DNA from: Methylococcaceae bacterium
GTDB lineage: Bacteria; Pseudomonadota; Gammaproteobacteria; Methylococcales; Methylomonadaceae
Direction of reading: 5' to 3'
DNA length: 33,691 nt
Assembly (NCBI GenBank): GCA_947504985.1
Contig: CANNKH010000007.1
Span: forward strand, 1 to 33,691
The notes below the pieces were generated by a model. It ran no database searches. It was not told the origin of the DNA and saw only the letters and a list, made by a program, of their open reading frames with translations. The position numbers and the translations under genes were made by a program. Below, one piece after another: positions 9,861 to 19,145 of this stretch. The stretch's first letter is position 1. Every line of letters begins with the position of its first letter.

Positions 9861-9927
9861 AGTCAAGTGTGATCAAACGTTCAAAATGGCGGTCATTTTA
9901 AACTTTTTTATCCAGAAATGCGCTTAA

Positions 9928-10725
9928 TTATGTGACGGTATTATAAAGATTCTCAACGCTGACCTGCATACTCGTAAGCTGTACCCCTGAGCCAAACTGA
10001 TGAAATACGGAGACATCGGCAGCGTCACGCCCAAACGCAACAATAACTCTACCACCGGACAAATCATGCTGGGTTGGATCAAACGTGTACCAACGGTCGC
10101 CCACATACGCCTCAAACCAAGCGTGCATGTCCATAGGTTCCAGATTATTGAGATAGCCGACCACAATACGCGCTGGGATGCTGATACTGCGGCACAACGC
10201 AATACCCAAATGGGCAAGGTCACGGCACACCCCGTAGCCACGCTGATGTATTTCGGTCGCCGATAACGGTATATCGCTGGAACCGGGCAGATAATGTATT
10301 GAATATCTGATCCATTCGACAATTCTGTTCACTTGATCGTAGCCCGGCATGGCATCGCTGGTAATATCTCTAGCCAGCTCGCCAAAACGATCCGATTCGC
10401 AATAACGGCTAGGTAACAAAAAGACCAGAACCTCTTTGGGTAAATATTGTATTTCTACAAAATACGCGCCAGGCGCGGTATCACTACACTCAGCAACCAG
10501 CGCTTCCGCCGAGGTATTGATAAGTAACTTACCCCCTGGCGCAACCAGACGCTGACAGGAATTACCGTAGCTATCAGTACCTTCAATGACAGCTACATTA
10601 GGTTTTATCAGGTAAGTTTCACGCATAATCCATTGCTGAATGCCTCGGTAAGGACGCAGCATAAAAATCAATGCGGCGGCATCCTCTATCTGGAAACAAA
10701 GATTGCAACTGACTTTTAGTTTCAT
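9928..10725 (-). CDS. transglutaminase-like protein TG1, the type usually beside Anbu (start likely ATG 10725, not TTG 10752)
   Basis: MKLKVSCNLCFQIE...; triad motifs GYGVCRDLAHLGIALCRS, DMHAWFEAYV, YTFDPTQ. Confidence 0.9.
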   Translation of the reverse strand: MKLKVSCNLCFQIEDAAALIFMLRPYRGIQQWIMRETYLIKPNVAVIEGTDSYGNSCQRLVAPGGKLLINTSAEALVAECSDTAPGAYFVEIQYLPKEVLVFLLPSRYCESDRFGELARDITSDAMPGYDQVNRIVEWIRYSIHYLPGSSDIPLSATEIHQRGYGVCRDLAHLGIALCRSISIPARIVVGYLNNLEPMDMHAWFEAYVGDRWYTFDPTQHDLSGGRVIVAFGRDAADVSVFHQFGSGVQLTSMQVSVENLYNTVT

Positions 10726-10754
10726 CGTGTGTCTTGTTGGCAAGCTTACCAACG

Positions 10755-11450
10755 TTAAACCCCCAGTACGTCAAGCTGGCTGTAGGCATGATTCAGCCAC
10801 ATTTTTACCCGCTGCCGATCAAGTAAACCCAAGGCATTAAGATGTTCAAGATCACGATTTCTGGCCGCCCAAAAACTGGAGTTATTACCGTCAATTTTCG
10901 TCATGATTGGTGTATATAAACGTTTTAATACCATTACTTTGGCATTCATAGCCAGCGCCCGGTCTTTAACACCGGAAAATTCCAGCAGCGTAAAATCTTC
11001 TTCCCTGAGCTGGTTTTGCACCAGTACATAGTTCAACTTCGAACCATAATGGTCTAACAATTTACTCAGCAATTCCACGCTGTCTTTACCCGAATCCATC
11101 ACATTCCAGTAAGTCAGTGTAATACCTAATTCTTCCGCCACCTCCAGTACACCGGACTCATCAATCCACGTCGATAAGGGATAATGCGTTTGCGCCGCCA
11201 GATCAACTAAGATGCGTCGTTCCGGTTCGGCTGCTGCGGCGTCAATGATAGTATCGAGACTTTGATAATTATCAATCACCGTAGGCGAGGCATAATCAGC
11301 ATAAAACCGCAGTAATGCACCATGTGAGCGATCGGTATCGAAACCAATAAACGGTATATTTCCGTCTATCATGTATTGCGCCAAGACCCGTGCAAGCACT
11401 GACTTGCCTACACCGCCTTTTTCGCCGCCGATAAAATGTATCGTTGTCAT
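10755..11450 (-). CDS. MinD/ParA/CobQ-type P-loop ATPase
   Basis: 231 aa; deviant Walker A GGEKGGVGKS, FDTDRSHGALLRFY, RILVDLAAQ; no recognisable ParB partner nearby. Confidence 0.85.
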   Translation of the reverse strand: MTTIHFIGGEKGGVGKSVLARVLAQYMIDGNIPFIGFDTDRSHGALLRFYADYASPTVIDNYQSLDTIIDAAAAEPERRILVDLAAQTHYPLSTWIDESGVLEVAEELGITLTYWNVMDSGKDSVELLSKLLDHYGSKLNYVLVQNQLREEDFTLLEFSGVKDRALAMNAKVMVLKRLYTPIMTKIDGNNSSFWAARNRDLEHLNALGLLDRQRVKMWLNHAYSQLDVLGV

Positions 11451-11508
11451 AAAGCCCTCGTTATTAGTTCAAGAAATTAAAAATCACCACATTGTAGTGA
11501 AGGTATCG

Positions 11509-12471
11509 TTACTCCAATCGCAACACATCTACCGAAACCGATAAGGTATGCTGCCCTCCCCCAAAAGCAATGCCCTTGAGCGGGGTGACATCCGCATAAT
11601 CACGCCCCCATGCCAGCGTAATATGTTGATCGTAGGGTAATTTATTGTTGGTTGGATCAAAATCAAGCCAGCCGGTACCCGGTAAATAAACCGCAAACCA
11701 AGCATGGGAGGCATCTGCGCCGACTAATCGCTGTTGACCCGGTTCAGGTTGAGTCTCCACATACCCACTGATATAACGCGCCGCAAGCCCAAAGCTACGC
11801 AAGCAGCCGATAGCCAAATGGGCAAAATCCTGACAAACGCCACGTCGATGACTAAGCACATCAGATAATGGTGTTGCAATCGTCGTAAATGAAGGGTCGT
11901 AAGTAAAATCGATGTAAATTCGCTGCATTAAATCGCGAACAACGTCTATTAACAGGCGATTAGGTTGAAATGAAGCTTGCGCATAATCGGCAAGTGCCTG
12001 ACTACTGGTGACCATCGGCGAGTCTAAAACGTAGTACCGCGCATCCAGTATTTCCAGATTGAAATCCTGATGTTGGATCTGATCCTGACTACCTTGGTTT
12101 TGGGACTGATTTTGACTTTGAAATGGCAACTGTACCTGATCCGTCCCGTCTTGCAGCATATTACGCACTTGTTCCCAAGCCAATGGCTTAGATAAATCGC
12201 TGATAATGTCGTGCCTAGGAAATACGGTTATCTCACTGATTGCAGTGACCACCAATTGTTTATGCGATTGTTGGATGGCGAAATAGGTGACTCGGTTACC
12301 GAAAAAATCAATGAATTCGTAAAAATCAGTCGGCGTGGGTACAATCTCAAAATGGCTGGATTCACAACGTTGTCGCCAGAAATCACGAGGCAGTAATCTT
12401 GCCTCATTCTGACATAACCCCACGGCCTGACTATAATTGTAAACGGTAGTATGGGTGATGCGGTATTTCAT
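11509..12471 (-). CDS. transglutaminase-like protein TG2 with N-terminal bacterial transglutaminase-like beta domain
   Basis: 320 aa; RRGVCQDFAHLAIGCLRSFGLAARY, ASHAWFAVYLPGTGWLDFDPTN. Start overlaps the preceding gene's stop (ATGA). Confidence 0.92.
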   Translation of the reverse strand: MKYRITHTTVYNYSQAVGLCQNEARLLPRDFWRQRCESSHFEIVPTPTDFYEFIDFFGNRVTYFAIQQSHKQLVVTAISEITVFPRHDIISDLSKPLAWEQVRNMLQDGTDQVQLPFQSQNQSQNQGSQDQIQHQDFNLEILDARYYVLDSPMVTSSQALADYAQASFQPNRLLIDVVRDLMQRIYIDFTYDPSFTTIATPLSDVLSHRRGVCQDFAHLAIGCLRSFGLAARYISGYVETQPEPGQQRLVGADASHAWFAVYLPGTGWLDFDPTNNKLPYDQHITLAWGRDYADVTPLKGIAFGGGQHTLSVSVDVLRLE

Positions 12472-15056
12472 AACTCATCTTCCGTAGGCTTGTTCACCAT
12501 CATCAATTGCGACGTTTGCGAATGACTAAAATACGACCGCGCAATAACTTCTGCAACACGCCATAACAGTTCAGTGGTATTAGCCAGTAAACGATCAAGT
12601 TCGGCATAAATCCCTGAATCTTCATCATCTTTAAGTAAATCAACCACGTTGCTTAAGCGCAAATCCGTATAAGCTTTCAGGATTAATCGCTCTTCCTCGC
12701 TCAACTGACCTTTACCACGCTCTCGAGGTAATGCGTCGATATGTGCTGATAGTTGCAATAACTGGTAGGCTACTGAGCGCGGATGTGTTTCATCAAGCAA
12801 CAAAAGCTCCAGCAACATCGGCAACTGGATTACTGAACGGTAACGCCGCTGATAAATCGTCAAGCTATCCGTTGAAAACAAGACGGCTTCAAGTATCTGA
12901 TATTGAACAGCCGGATCATGTCGAGATACCACGGTGGCACGTAGCAAAGCGATCAATACCAAGGCGCGTTCTACTCGACGACCACTGTCCAGCATCAACC
13001 AACCCGCCTCCCGAGTCATGCTATCACTGGTTAAACCCGCAAACGTGACAATGCCAGCAATTAATTCATCCAAACCACTTTGCAAGGTTTCTACGGTCAG
13101 CTCATTATTCATCGCGCGTTGCTGCCAACGATGCTGAATATTATCAACACTGCGCCAGGTATCCTGTGACCACAAATCGCGAATACTGAAAGCGGATTGC
13201 ACAAAAATTTGAATATTGGCCGCCAGCGAGCCAACACGTTTGCTGTCTCTGACCAACGAAAAAAGCTCGGCCTCAGGCGCTGCCAATAACTTTTCACCGC
13301 CCCTCACAAAGCCAGGATACGTCGCCGTCACTTGAGTCAGCGTACACAATAATACGGTAAGACATTCGGTGTCTTTGGCATCGTTAAACTCTAAGGTATC
13401 ACGATATTTCAATACCACCGTTCGCAATAACCGCGCCGCCCCGTCAGTGCGCTCCAGATAGCGGCCAACCCAAAACAAATGATCAGCGGCACGACTCGTC
13501 AAGGGTTCGGTCACCGCCGCGATCAGCGAATGACGCCCCCCCTTAATCAACCCAGGTTGCGGTATTACTGTCGCCGGTTTTTCAGGCTCAGACGCTAGTA
13601 CCCAGGTATCTTTACTAATCCCCCCCGCCTGATTAGAAACAATAGAATCACCCTTCTCACGCGCAACCCGGGTCAGTCCGCCTGGCATCACCTGATAATC
13701 CTCGCCACTAGCAACCACAAAATTACGCAACACGGCATTGCGTGGTTCAATATGATGGTCGATAAACGCCGGTACGGTAGAAAAGCTGACACATTCTTGA
13801 CCAACAAATAAATAAGGCTTGGCACGAATAGCATCGCGTAAGGTATCTCGTGCTTTACTGCTTAAAGCACTACCAAAGATAACCTCATTACCGTGCTTGC
13901 GGTTAATCGGCTTGATAGTCAGTTTGTCAAGATTATGTAAGACAAAATCACGCTCACGGCGCTGCCCACACCACCAAGTAGCTACTGACGGCAACCGTAG
14001 CTCTTGATTTAAAAAATGTCGGCATAACCGAGGTAAAAAGGCCAGCAAGCCAGGATTTTCAAGTACGCTACTCCCTAACGGATTGGCAATGGCCACATTA
14101 CCGCGCCGAACGGCTTCCAACAGTCCTGCGACACCCAGCCGCGAATCACTACGCAATGCCAGCGGATCACAAAAAGAATCATCGACACGGCGTAAAATAA
14201 CATCAACCGGTTGCAATCCTTCCAATGACTTGAGCCAAACATAACCATCTCGCACCGTCAGGTCATCACCCTGAACTAGCGTGTAACCCAGATAAGAGGC
14301 CAAATAAGCATGTTCAAAATAGGTTTCATTAAAAGGGCCGGGAGTCAGTACCACGATGCGCGGATTGTCTTTATTATGCAGCGCAATAGAAGCAAGCCCT
14401 GTGCTTAACCCTTTGAAAAAACCCGAGAGCCGTTGTACTTGAGTTTCCCGAAAAATATCCGGAAGAATACGCGTCATCACCGTGCGATTTTCCAGTGCAT
14501 AACCCGACCCAGATGGCGCTTGGGTACGGTCATCCAATACCCAAAGTCGTCCTTTTGGACCACGCACTAAATTTGCCGAATAAATCGTCAATTGCCTGTT
14601 CTGATTCGGCAAAGTGCCGACACAAACCGGCAAAAAACCATGATGCGCAAAAACCAGCTCGGCCGGCAACAAGCCTTTTTTTAACAGGGTTTGCTTGCCA
14701 TAGATATCTTTTAGGATCAGATCCAACAACTCGGCACGCTGTTTAAGACCAGCTTCAATTCCTGTCCATTCTTCGCCGCTAATCAGCAATGGCACCGGAT
14801 CAAGACGCCACGGACGTGTCAGCTTGTGTTCATCACCATAGACATTGTAAGTGACGCCATTTTCACGCAATAACCGTTGGGCTTCACGACGGCGACGATC
14901 AATTTCAACACTCCCCAAAGCTTCCATCGCCTTAATAAAACGATCCCAGTAAGGCAATACCTTGTGTTCTGTCGCAAGCATTTCATCGTAGACGCCTAGC
15001 CGGGTCTCGTAAAATTGCACACCAATATCGTTAGCTGCTGTCTCTGTATTACGCAC
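12468..15056 (-). CDS. fused circularly permuted ATP-grasp / alpha-E domain protein
   Basis: 862 aa; N-terminal half with YNVYGDEHKLTRPWRLDPVPLLI, LTPGPFNETYFEHAYLASYLG, MPGGLTRVAREKG, SKDTWVL; C-terminal alpha-E (SRAADHLFWVGRYLERTDGAARLLR). GTG start. Confidence 0.92.
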   Translation of the reverse strand: MRNTETAANDIGVQFYETRLGVYDEMLATEHKVLPYWDRFIKAMEALGSVEIDRRRREAQRLLRENGVTYNVYGDEHKLTRPWRLDPVPLLISGEEWTGIEAGLKQRAELLDLILKDIYGKQTLLKKGLLPAELVFAHHGFLPVCVGTLPNQNRQLTIYSANLVRGPKGRLWVLDDRTQAPSGSGYALENRTVMTRILPDIFRETQVQRLSGFFKGLSTGLASIALHNKDNPRIVVLTPGPFNETYFEHAYLASYLGYTLVQGDDLTVRDGYVWLKSLEGLQPVDVILRRVDDSFCDPLALRSDSRLGVAGLLEAVRRGNVAIANPLGSSVLENPGLLAFLPRLCRHFLNQELRLPSVATWWCGQRRERDFVLHNLDKLTIKPINRKHGNEVIFGSALSSKARDTLRDAIRAKPYLFVGQECVSFSTVPAFIDHHIEPRNAVLRNFVVASGEDYQVMPGGLTRVAREKGDSIVSNQAGGISKDTWVLASEPEKPATVIPQPGLIKGGRHSLIAAVTEPLTSRAADHLFWVGRYLERTDGAARLLRTVVLKYRDTLEFNDAKDTECLTVLLCTLTQVTATYPGFVRGGEKLLAAPEAELFSLVRDSKRVGSLAANIQIFVQSAFSIRDLWSQDTWRSVDNIQHRWQQRAMNNELTVETLQSGLDELIAGIVTFAGLTSDSMTREAGWLMLDSGRRVERALVLIALLRATVVSRHDPAVQYQILEAVLFSTDSLTIYQRRYRSVIQLPMLLELLLLDETHPRSVAYQLLQLSAHIDALPRERGKGQLSEEERLILKAYTDLRLSNVVDLLKDDEDSGIYAELDRLLANTTELLWRVAEVIARSYFSHSQTSQLMMVNKPTEDEL

Positions 15057-15118
15057 GCACTAAGCCTTTGTATGTTGTCATATCTTTATACAGCGTTTTC
15101 AGGTCAAGTTAGGATGCC

Positions 15119-15151
15119 ATGACTGCCAGTCCTCAAAGGACTGGCAGTCAT
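15119..15151. repeat. 33-bp near-perfect palindrome, copy 2 (inverted relative to copy 1)
   Basis: ATGACTGCCAGTCCT-CAA-AGGACTGGCAGTCAT; exact reverse complement of 3932-3964. The flank at 15152-15182 resembles, on the opposite strand, the flank before copy 1. Confidence 0.85.
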
Positions 15152-15216
15152 CCTGTTGCCGAGTGTGTCGTACTTGTTCCTAACCGACATTGAAACCGCT
15201 GTAAGTTGAAACAAGA

Positions 15217-18200
15217 CTACCGGCTCCGATGCCGCAAATCCAATGTAAAGGGATACTCGTCACTCAACTCCTCGACGGGAGGTGCCATCGGTCTTGGCGC
15301 TGCCTCACTCACCGTAAAGGTATTCAATACCGGTTTATCTGACGGTTCAGCGGGCAGCGCGGTCAACGGTGGGCGAATAATCGCGCCAGGGGTATGCCCA
15401 TAATCCCAAAAGCGTGTGATGCGCCGCGCTTCCGCTTCGAAGCTATTAACCGGGAACGCATCATAACTGCGTCCGCCAGGATGAGCGACATGATAAGTAC
15501 AACCGCCAATCGCATGACCATTCCAGGTATCAATCACGTCGAATATCAACGGCACATGTGGGCTAATAGTCGGGTGCAACGCTGACGGTGGTTGCCATGC
15601 CCGATAACGCAAACCGGCGACATATTCCCCTTTACGTCCGGTGCTGCGCAATGGCAAGCGCCGACCGTTACAAGTCAAGACATAACGTCCTTCGGTAAAA
15701 CCCGTGACCTGAACTTGCAGACGTTCCACCGATGAATCAACATAACGTGCCGTGCCTGTGCTGCTGACTTCTTCACCCAACACATGCCAAGGTTCGATAG
15801 CAAAACGTAACTCCAATTCCATCCCATCAATCATCGTCGTACCGTAACGCGGAAAACGGAATTCAAAAAACGGCGCTAACCATTCCAATTCAAACCCATA
15901 ACCGGCACGTTGCAAATCTTTAACAACGTGCTTCATATCTTCGCGCACATAATGCGGCAACATGAAACGGTCATGCAGTTCCGTGCCCCAGCGTACCAGA
16001 TCATGTTTATACGGTTCGCGCCAGAACCACGCGATTAGCGAACGCAGCAAAACCATTTGCACCAACGACATGCGGGCATGAGGCGGCATTTCAAACGCAC
16101 GCAACTCCAAAATGCCCAAACGCCCCGTCGCGCTATCAGGCGAATACAGCTTGTCGATACAAAACTCGCTACGGTGGGTATTGCCGGTGATGTCAGTCAA
16201 TAAATGCCGCAATAACCGATCGACCAGCCACGGCGCGGGCACTTCGCCTTCAGGCATTTGCTGGAACGCAATTTCCAGCTCATACAGTTTTTCATCGCGA
16301 CCTTCATCAACGCGCGGCGCTTGGCTAGTCGGACCGATAAACATGCCGGAAAATAAATAGGATAACCCCGGATGATGCTGCCAATACGTTACCAAACTGC
16401 GCAATAAATCAGGGCGACGCAATAACGGACTATCGGTCGGCGTTTGCGCACCGACAGTGATATGGTTGCCGCCGCCAGTCCCCGTATGGCGACCGTCCAG
16501 CATGAATTTTTCGGTACCTAATCTGACCTGAAAGGCCTGCTCATACAAAACAGTGGTTTTTTCAACCAGTTCCTGCCAACTTTTGGACGGATGGATATTG
16601 ACTTCAATAACCCCCGGATCAGGCGTCACCATCAAGCGTTCGATACGGTAATCACGCGGCGGCTCATAGCCTTCAATAACCACAGGCAAGGCCAGTTTTT
16701 CTGCCGTAGCCTCAACAGCAGCGATCAAATCCAAATAATGTTCCAACAGCGACAACGGCGGCATGAAAATATGCAGACGCCCATCTCGTGGCTCCACACA
16801 AACCGCCGTATGCGGAATTTCTACAATAACGGTGTCGTCATCACCCGATGCCTGCGCAGTAATTTCAGGATGCGCGTTGCGTTTTTCTTCAAGGTAACTA
16901 TAGCGACGAGCAACTTCGCCGTAATAATCACCCAGCTCGGGCAAATCAGTGAATAGGCTCTGCGGCTCTTGGGTATCGCGTTTGTCAGGCGCAACCCAGG
17001 GCAAGCTGTCCAACGGCATCCGCATACCCATTGGTGAATTCCCCGGAATCAAAAATAGCTGTCCCCGACGAAAATCCCACGGCCCACTCTGCCAATTTTG
17101 TTCAGACCAGTTCCATTTAATGGGCAGCGCAAAACCTATCGGTTGACCTAAATCGGCATCCAGTAATTTGGCGATCGTTTTACGTTCAATCGAATCTTTC
17201 AGATTGACTTTTAACGGATTAATATTCACCGGTAAATTGCCTTCCTGCCACAAATAATAAAAGTTATCTTCGTAGGCAGTGGCGATATGCCGTTGCTTGG
17301 CACCCAAATGTTGAGTCAAGTGCTGAACAAACTGCTGGGCATGTTTTACAGTATGTCCATAGTCCTTGTTAATATCAGCCAACAACTCAACATTACGCCA
17401 AGCCGATACCCCATCTTTGCGCCAAAATATGCCATATTGCCAACGCGGCAAAGGTTCACCGGGATACCATTTACCTTGTCCATAATGCAGCATCGCGCCT
17501 TTAGCGAAGACATCACGCAAGCGTTTGGTCAATTCTTGTGCGCGTTCGCGCTTGTGCGCACCATCAGCGTGCGTATTCCACTCATCACCTTCCATATCAT
17601 CGACAGAAACAAAAGTCGGCTCGCCTCCCATCGTCAACTTGACATCATCTTCGATAAATTGCCTGTCAACCTGCAGACCCAACGCATCAATGTTGTACCA
17701 TTGCTCGTCGGTATACGGTTTGGTGACGCGTGGATCTTCATGTAGCCGCTCCACAGTGTTGCTGAACTCAAACTCCACTTCGCATTTATCGGTACCGCCG
17801 GTTACCGGTGCTGCACTAGCAGGGTTCGGTGTACAAGCGAGCGGAATATGGCCTTCACCGGCGAGCAAACCAGAGGTGGGATCAAGCCCTATCCAGCCCG
17901 CGCCAGGAATATACACTTCCGTCCACGCATGTAAATCAGTGAAATCCTGCTCAGGACCAGAAGGCCCATCCAGCGATTTAATATCAGCAGTGAGTTGCAC
18001 CAGATAACCTGACACAAAACGCGCTGCAAGCCCCATATGACGTAGGATTAGCACCAACAACCACGCGGAATCACGACAAGAACCGCTACGTTTCGTCAAA
18101 GTTTCTTCGCAACTTTGTATGCCTACTTCCATGCGAATGTTGTAGCTAATGGCCTGAAACAACTCACGGTTTACATCGACCAGAAAGTCATTGATAGTGC

Positions 18201-18615
18201 GTTTGGTCAGATCAAAATCATTCACCCACTGTGTTAACAACTCGCCGCTTTCGGTAATTTCAAGATAGGGTTGTAATTCCTTAGCCAATTGTGATTCGTA
18301 GTTAAAAGGGTATTGTTCGGCATAAGCTTCGACAAAGAAATCAAACGGATTGATAACCGTCATATCCGCAATAACTTCAACTTCAACGCTGAGTTTGCGG
18401 CATTTTTCAGGGAAAACAACGCGTGCGAGAAGATTACCAAACGGATCTTGCTGCCAATTGATGAAATGTTCTTCAGGCTCAATGCGTAAGCTGTAGCCCT
18501 TAATAGGTGTGCGGCTATGCACTGCCGGACGCAAGCGGAACACATGCGGCGACAGGGACACCGCCCTATCAAAGCTGTAGATGGTTTTGTGACGAAGAGC
18601 CACTTTAATTGTCAT
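15217..18615 (-). CDS. large transglutaminase-like protein TG3 with C-terminal DUF2126
   Basis: 1132 aa; N-terminal transglutaminase (RSGSCRDSAWLLVLILRHMGLAARFVSGYL, DLHAWTEVYIPGAGWIGLDPTSGL) and DUF2126 region (LTMGGEPTFVSVDD, DGRHTGTGGGNHITVG). Confidence 0.94.
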   Translation of the reverse strand: MTIKVALRHKTIYSFDRAVSLSPHVFRLRPAVHSRTPIKGYSLRIEPEEHFINWQQDPFGNLLARVVFPEKCRKLSVEVEVIADMTVINPFDFFVEAYAEQYPFNYESQLAKELQPYLEITESGELLTQWVNDFDLTKRTINDFLVDVNRELFQAISYNIRMEVGIQSCEETLTKRSGSCRDSAWLLVLILRHMGLAARFVSGYLVQLTADIKSLDGPSGPEQDFTDLHAWTEVYIPGAGWIGLDPTSGLLAGEGHIPLACTPNPASAAPVTGGTDKCEVEFEFSNTVERLHEDPRVTKPYTDEQWYNIDALGLQVDRQFIEDDVKLTMGGEPTFVSVDDMEGDEWNTHADGAHKRERAQELTKRLRDVFAKGAMLHYGQGKWYPGEPLPRWQYGIFWRKDGVSAWRNVELLADINKDYGHTVKHAQQFVQHLTQHLGAKQRHIATAYEDNFYYLWQEGNLPVNINPLKVNLKDSIERKTIAKLLDADLGQPIGFALPIKWNWSEQNWQSGPWDFRRGQLFLIPGNSPMGMRMPLDSLPWVAPDKRDTQEPQSLFTDLPELGDYYGEVARRYSYLEEKRNAHPEITAQASGDDDTVIVEIPHTAVCVEPRDGRLHIFMPPLSLLEHYLDLIAAVEATAEKLALPVVIEGYEPPRDYRIERLMVTPDPGVIEVNIHPSKSWQELVEKTTVLYEQAFQVRLGTEKFMLDGRHTGTGGGNHITVGAQTPTDSPLLRRPDLLRSLVTYWQHHPGLSYLFSGMFIGPTSQAPRVDEGRDEKLYELEIAFQQMPEGEVPAPWLVDRLLRHLLTDITGNTHRSEFCIDKLYSPDSATGRLGILELRAFEMPPHARMSLVQMVLLRSLIAWFWREPYKHDLVRWGTELHDRFMLPHYVREDMKHVVKDLQRAGYGFELEWLAPFFEFRFPRYGTTMIDGMELELRFAIEPWHVLGEEVSSTGTARYVDSSVERLQVQVTGFTEGRYVLTCNGRRLPLRSTGRKGEYVAGLRYRAWQPPSALHPTISPHVPLIFDVIDTWNGHAIGGCTYHVAHPGGRSYDAFPVNSFEAEARRITRFWDYGHTPGAIIRPPLTALPAEPSDKPVLNTFTVSEAAPRPMAPPVEELSDEYPFTLDLRHRSR

Positions 18616-18972
18616 AGTCGTTTTTCCTTACCTGTTTGAGATGAAATTAAAGGCCGTTAGCCATCTTAAGCTTCGCGAACAATCAATTTAGGAATAGATA
18701 CAGTGTGTGTCAGCTTTATTATGAAGCAAGCACTGTACCAAACATTTCGTTTTTATATTTGTCTTAGACCAACATTGCAATGTGATGTTTATATAAGGTG
18801 GGCTTGTTTGAATCATACTAAAGACAGTCCCTCAGATAGCCAAATGCACCATATCCGTCACCACAACCACTTTATTGGTTTACATTCGGTGCAATTAAAC
18901 CTGAAATAACCGCATACACAAACTCAAAGACAAAAAACAAATTAAATATCAAAGCGTTAAAATAATTAAAAA

Positions 18973-19001
18973 TTGGCACTATAAATGCTTTATTCTATTA
19001 C
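18973..19001 (+). promoter_or_regulatory. candidate sigma70-type promoter
   Basis: TTGGCA (18973-18978), 17-nt spacer, TATTAC (18996-19001), in the divergent intergenic region. Confidence 0.4.
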
Positions 19002-19007
19002 ACGTAA

Positions 19008-19097
19008 TCATCGTCGTGTCCACCTCCTCGTGTGATAATTGCTTTTATTAAAGCGCCAGCGCGTTACTTATTACCAAGGTAACGCGCTTTTTTTTGC
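19008..19097 (+). ncRNA. candidate ~90-nt small RNA or transcribed leader ending at an intrinsic terminator
   Basis: Lies between a candidate promoter and a strong terminator; contains single-strand-like CCACCTCCTCG (anti-Shine-Dalgarno-like). Confidence 0.35.
19058..19097 (+). terminator. Rho-independent terminator
   Basis: AGCGCGTTAC-ttattaccaag-GTAACGCGCT followed by a long T tract. Confidence 0.85.
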
Positions 19098-19145
19098 CTG
19101 CTATTCTGTGGGGTCAATACAGGCAAAAGCCCATCACGCCCTCAA

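Noticed and set aside
9924-10322. 132-aa minus-strand ORF
   Set aside because: Alternative frame of TG1, whose frame carries the catalytic motifs.
10755-11450. Plasmid partition or conjugative element suggested by the ParA-like ATPase
   Set aside because: No ParB, relaxase, replication or conjugation genes nearby; the gene is embedded in a transglutaminase operon.
16591-16956. 121-aa plus-strand ORF
   Set aside because: Antisense to TG3 with no family features.
17287-18007. Plus-strand ORFs of 152 and 160 aa inside TG3
   Set aside because: Antisense to the well-supported 1132-aa TG3 gene; no recognisable domains; low-complexity translation.
18703-18909. 68-aa plus-strand ORF in the divergent intergenic region
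   Set aside because: No recognisable features; low coding appearance. Region more likely regulatory.
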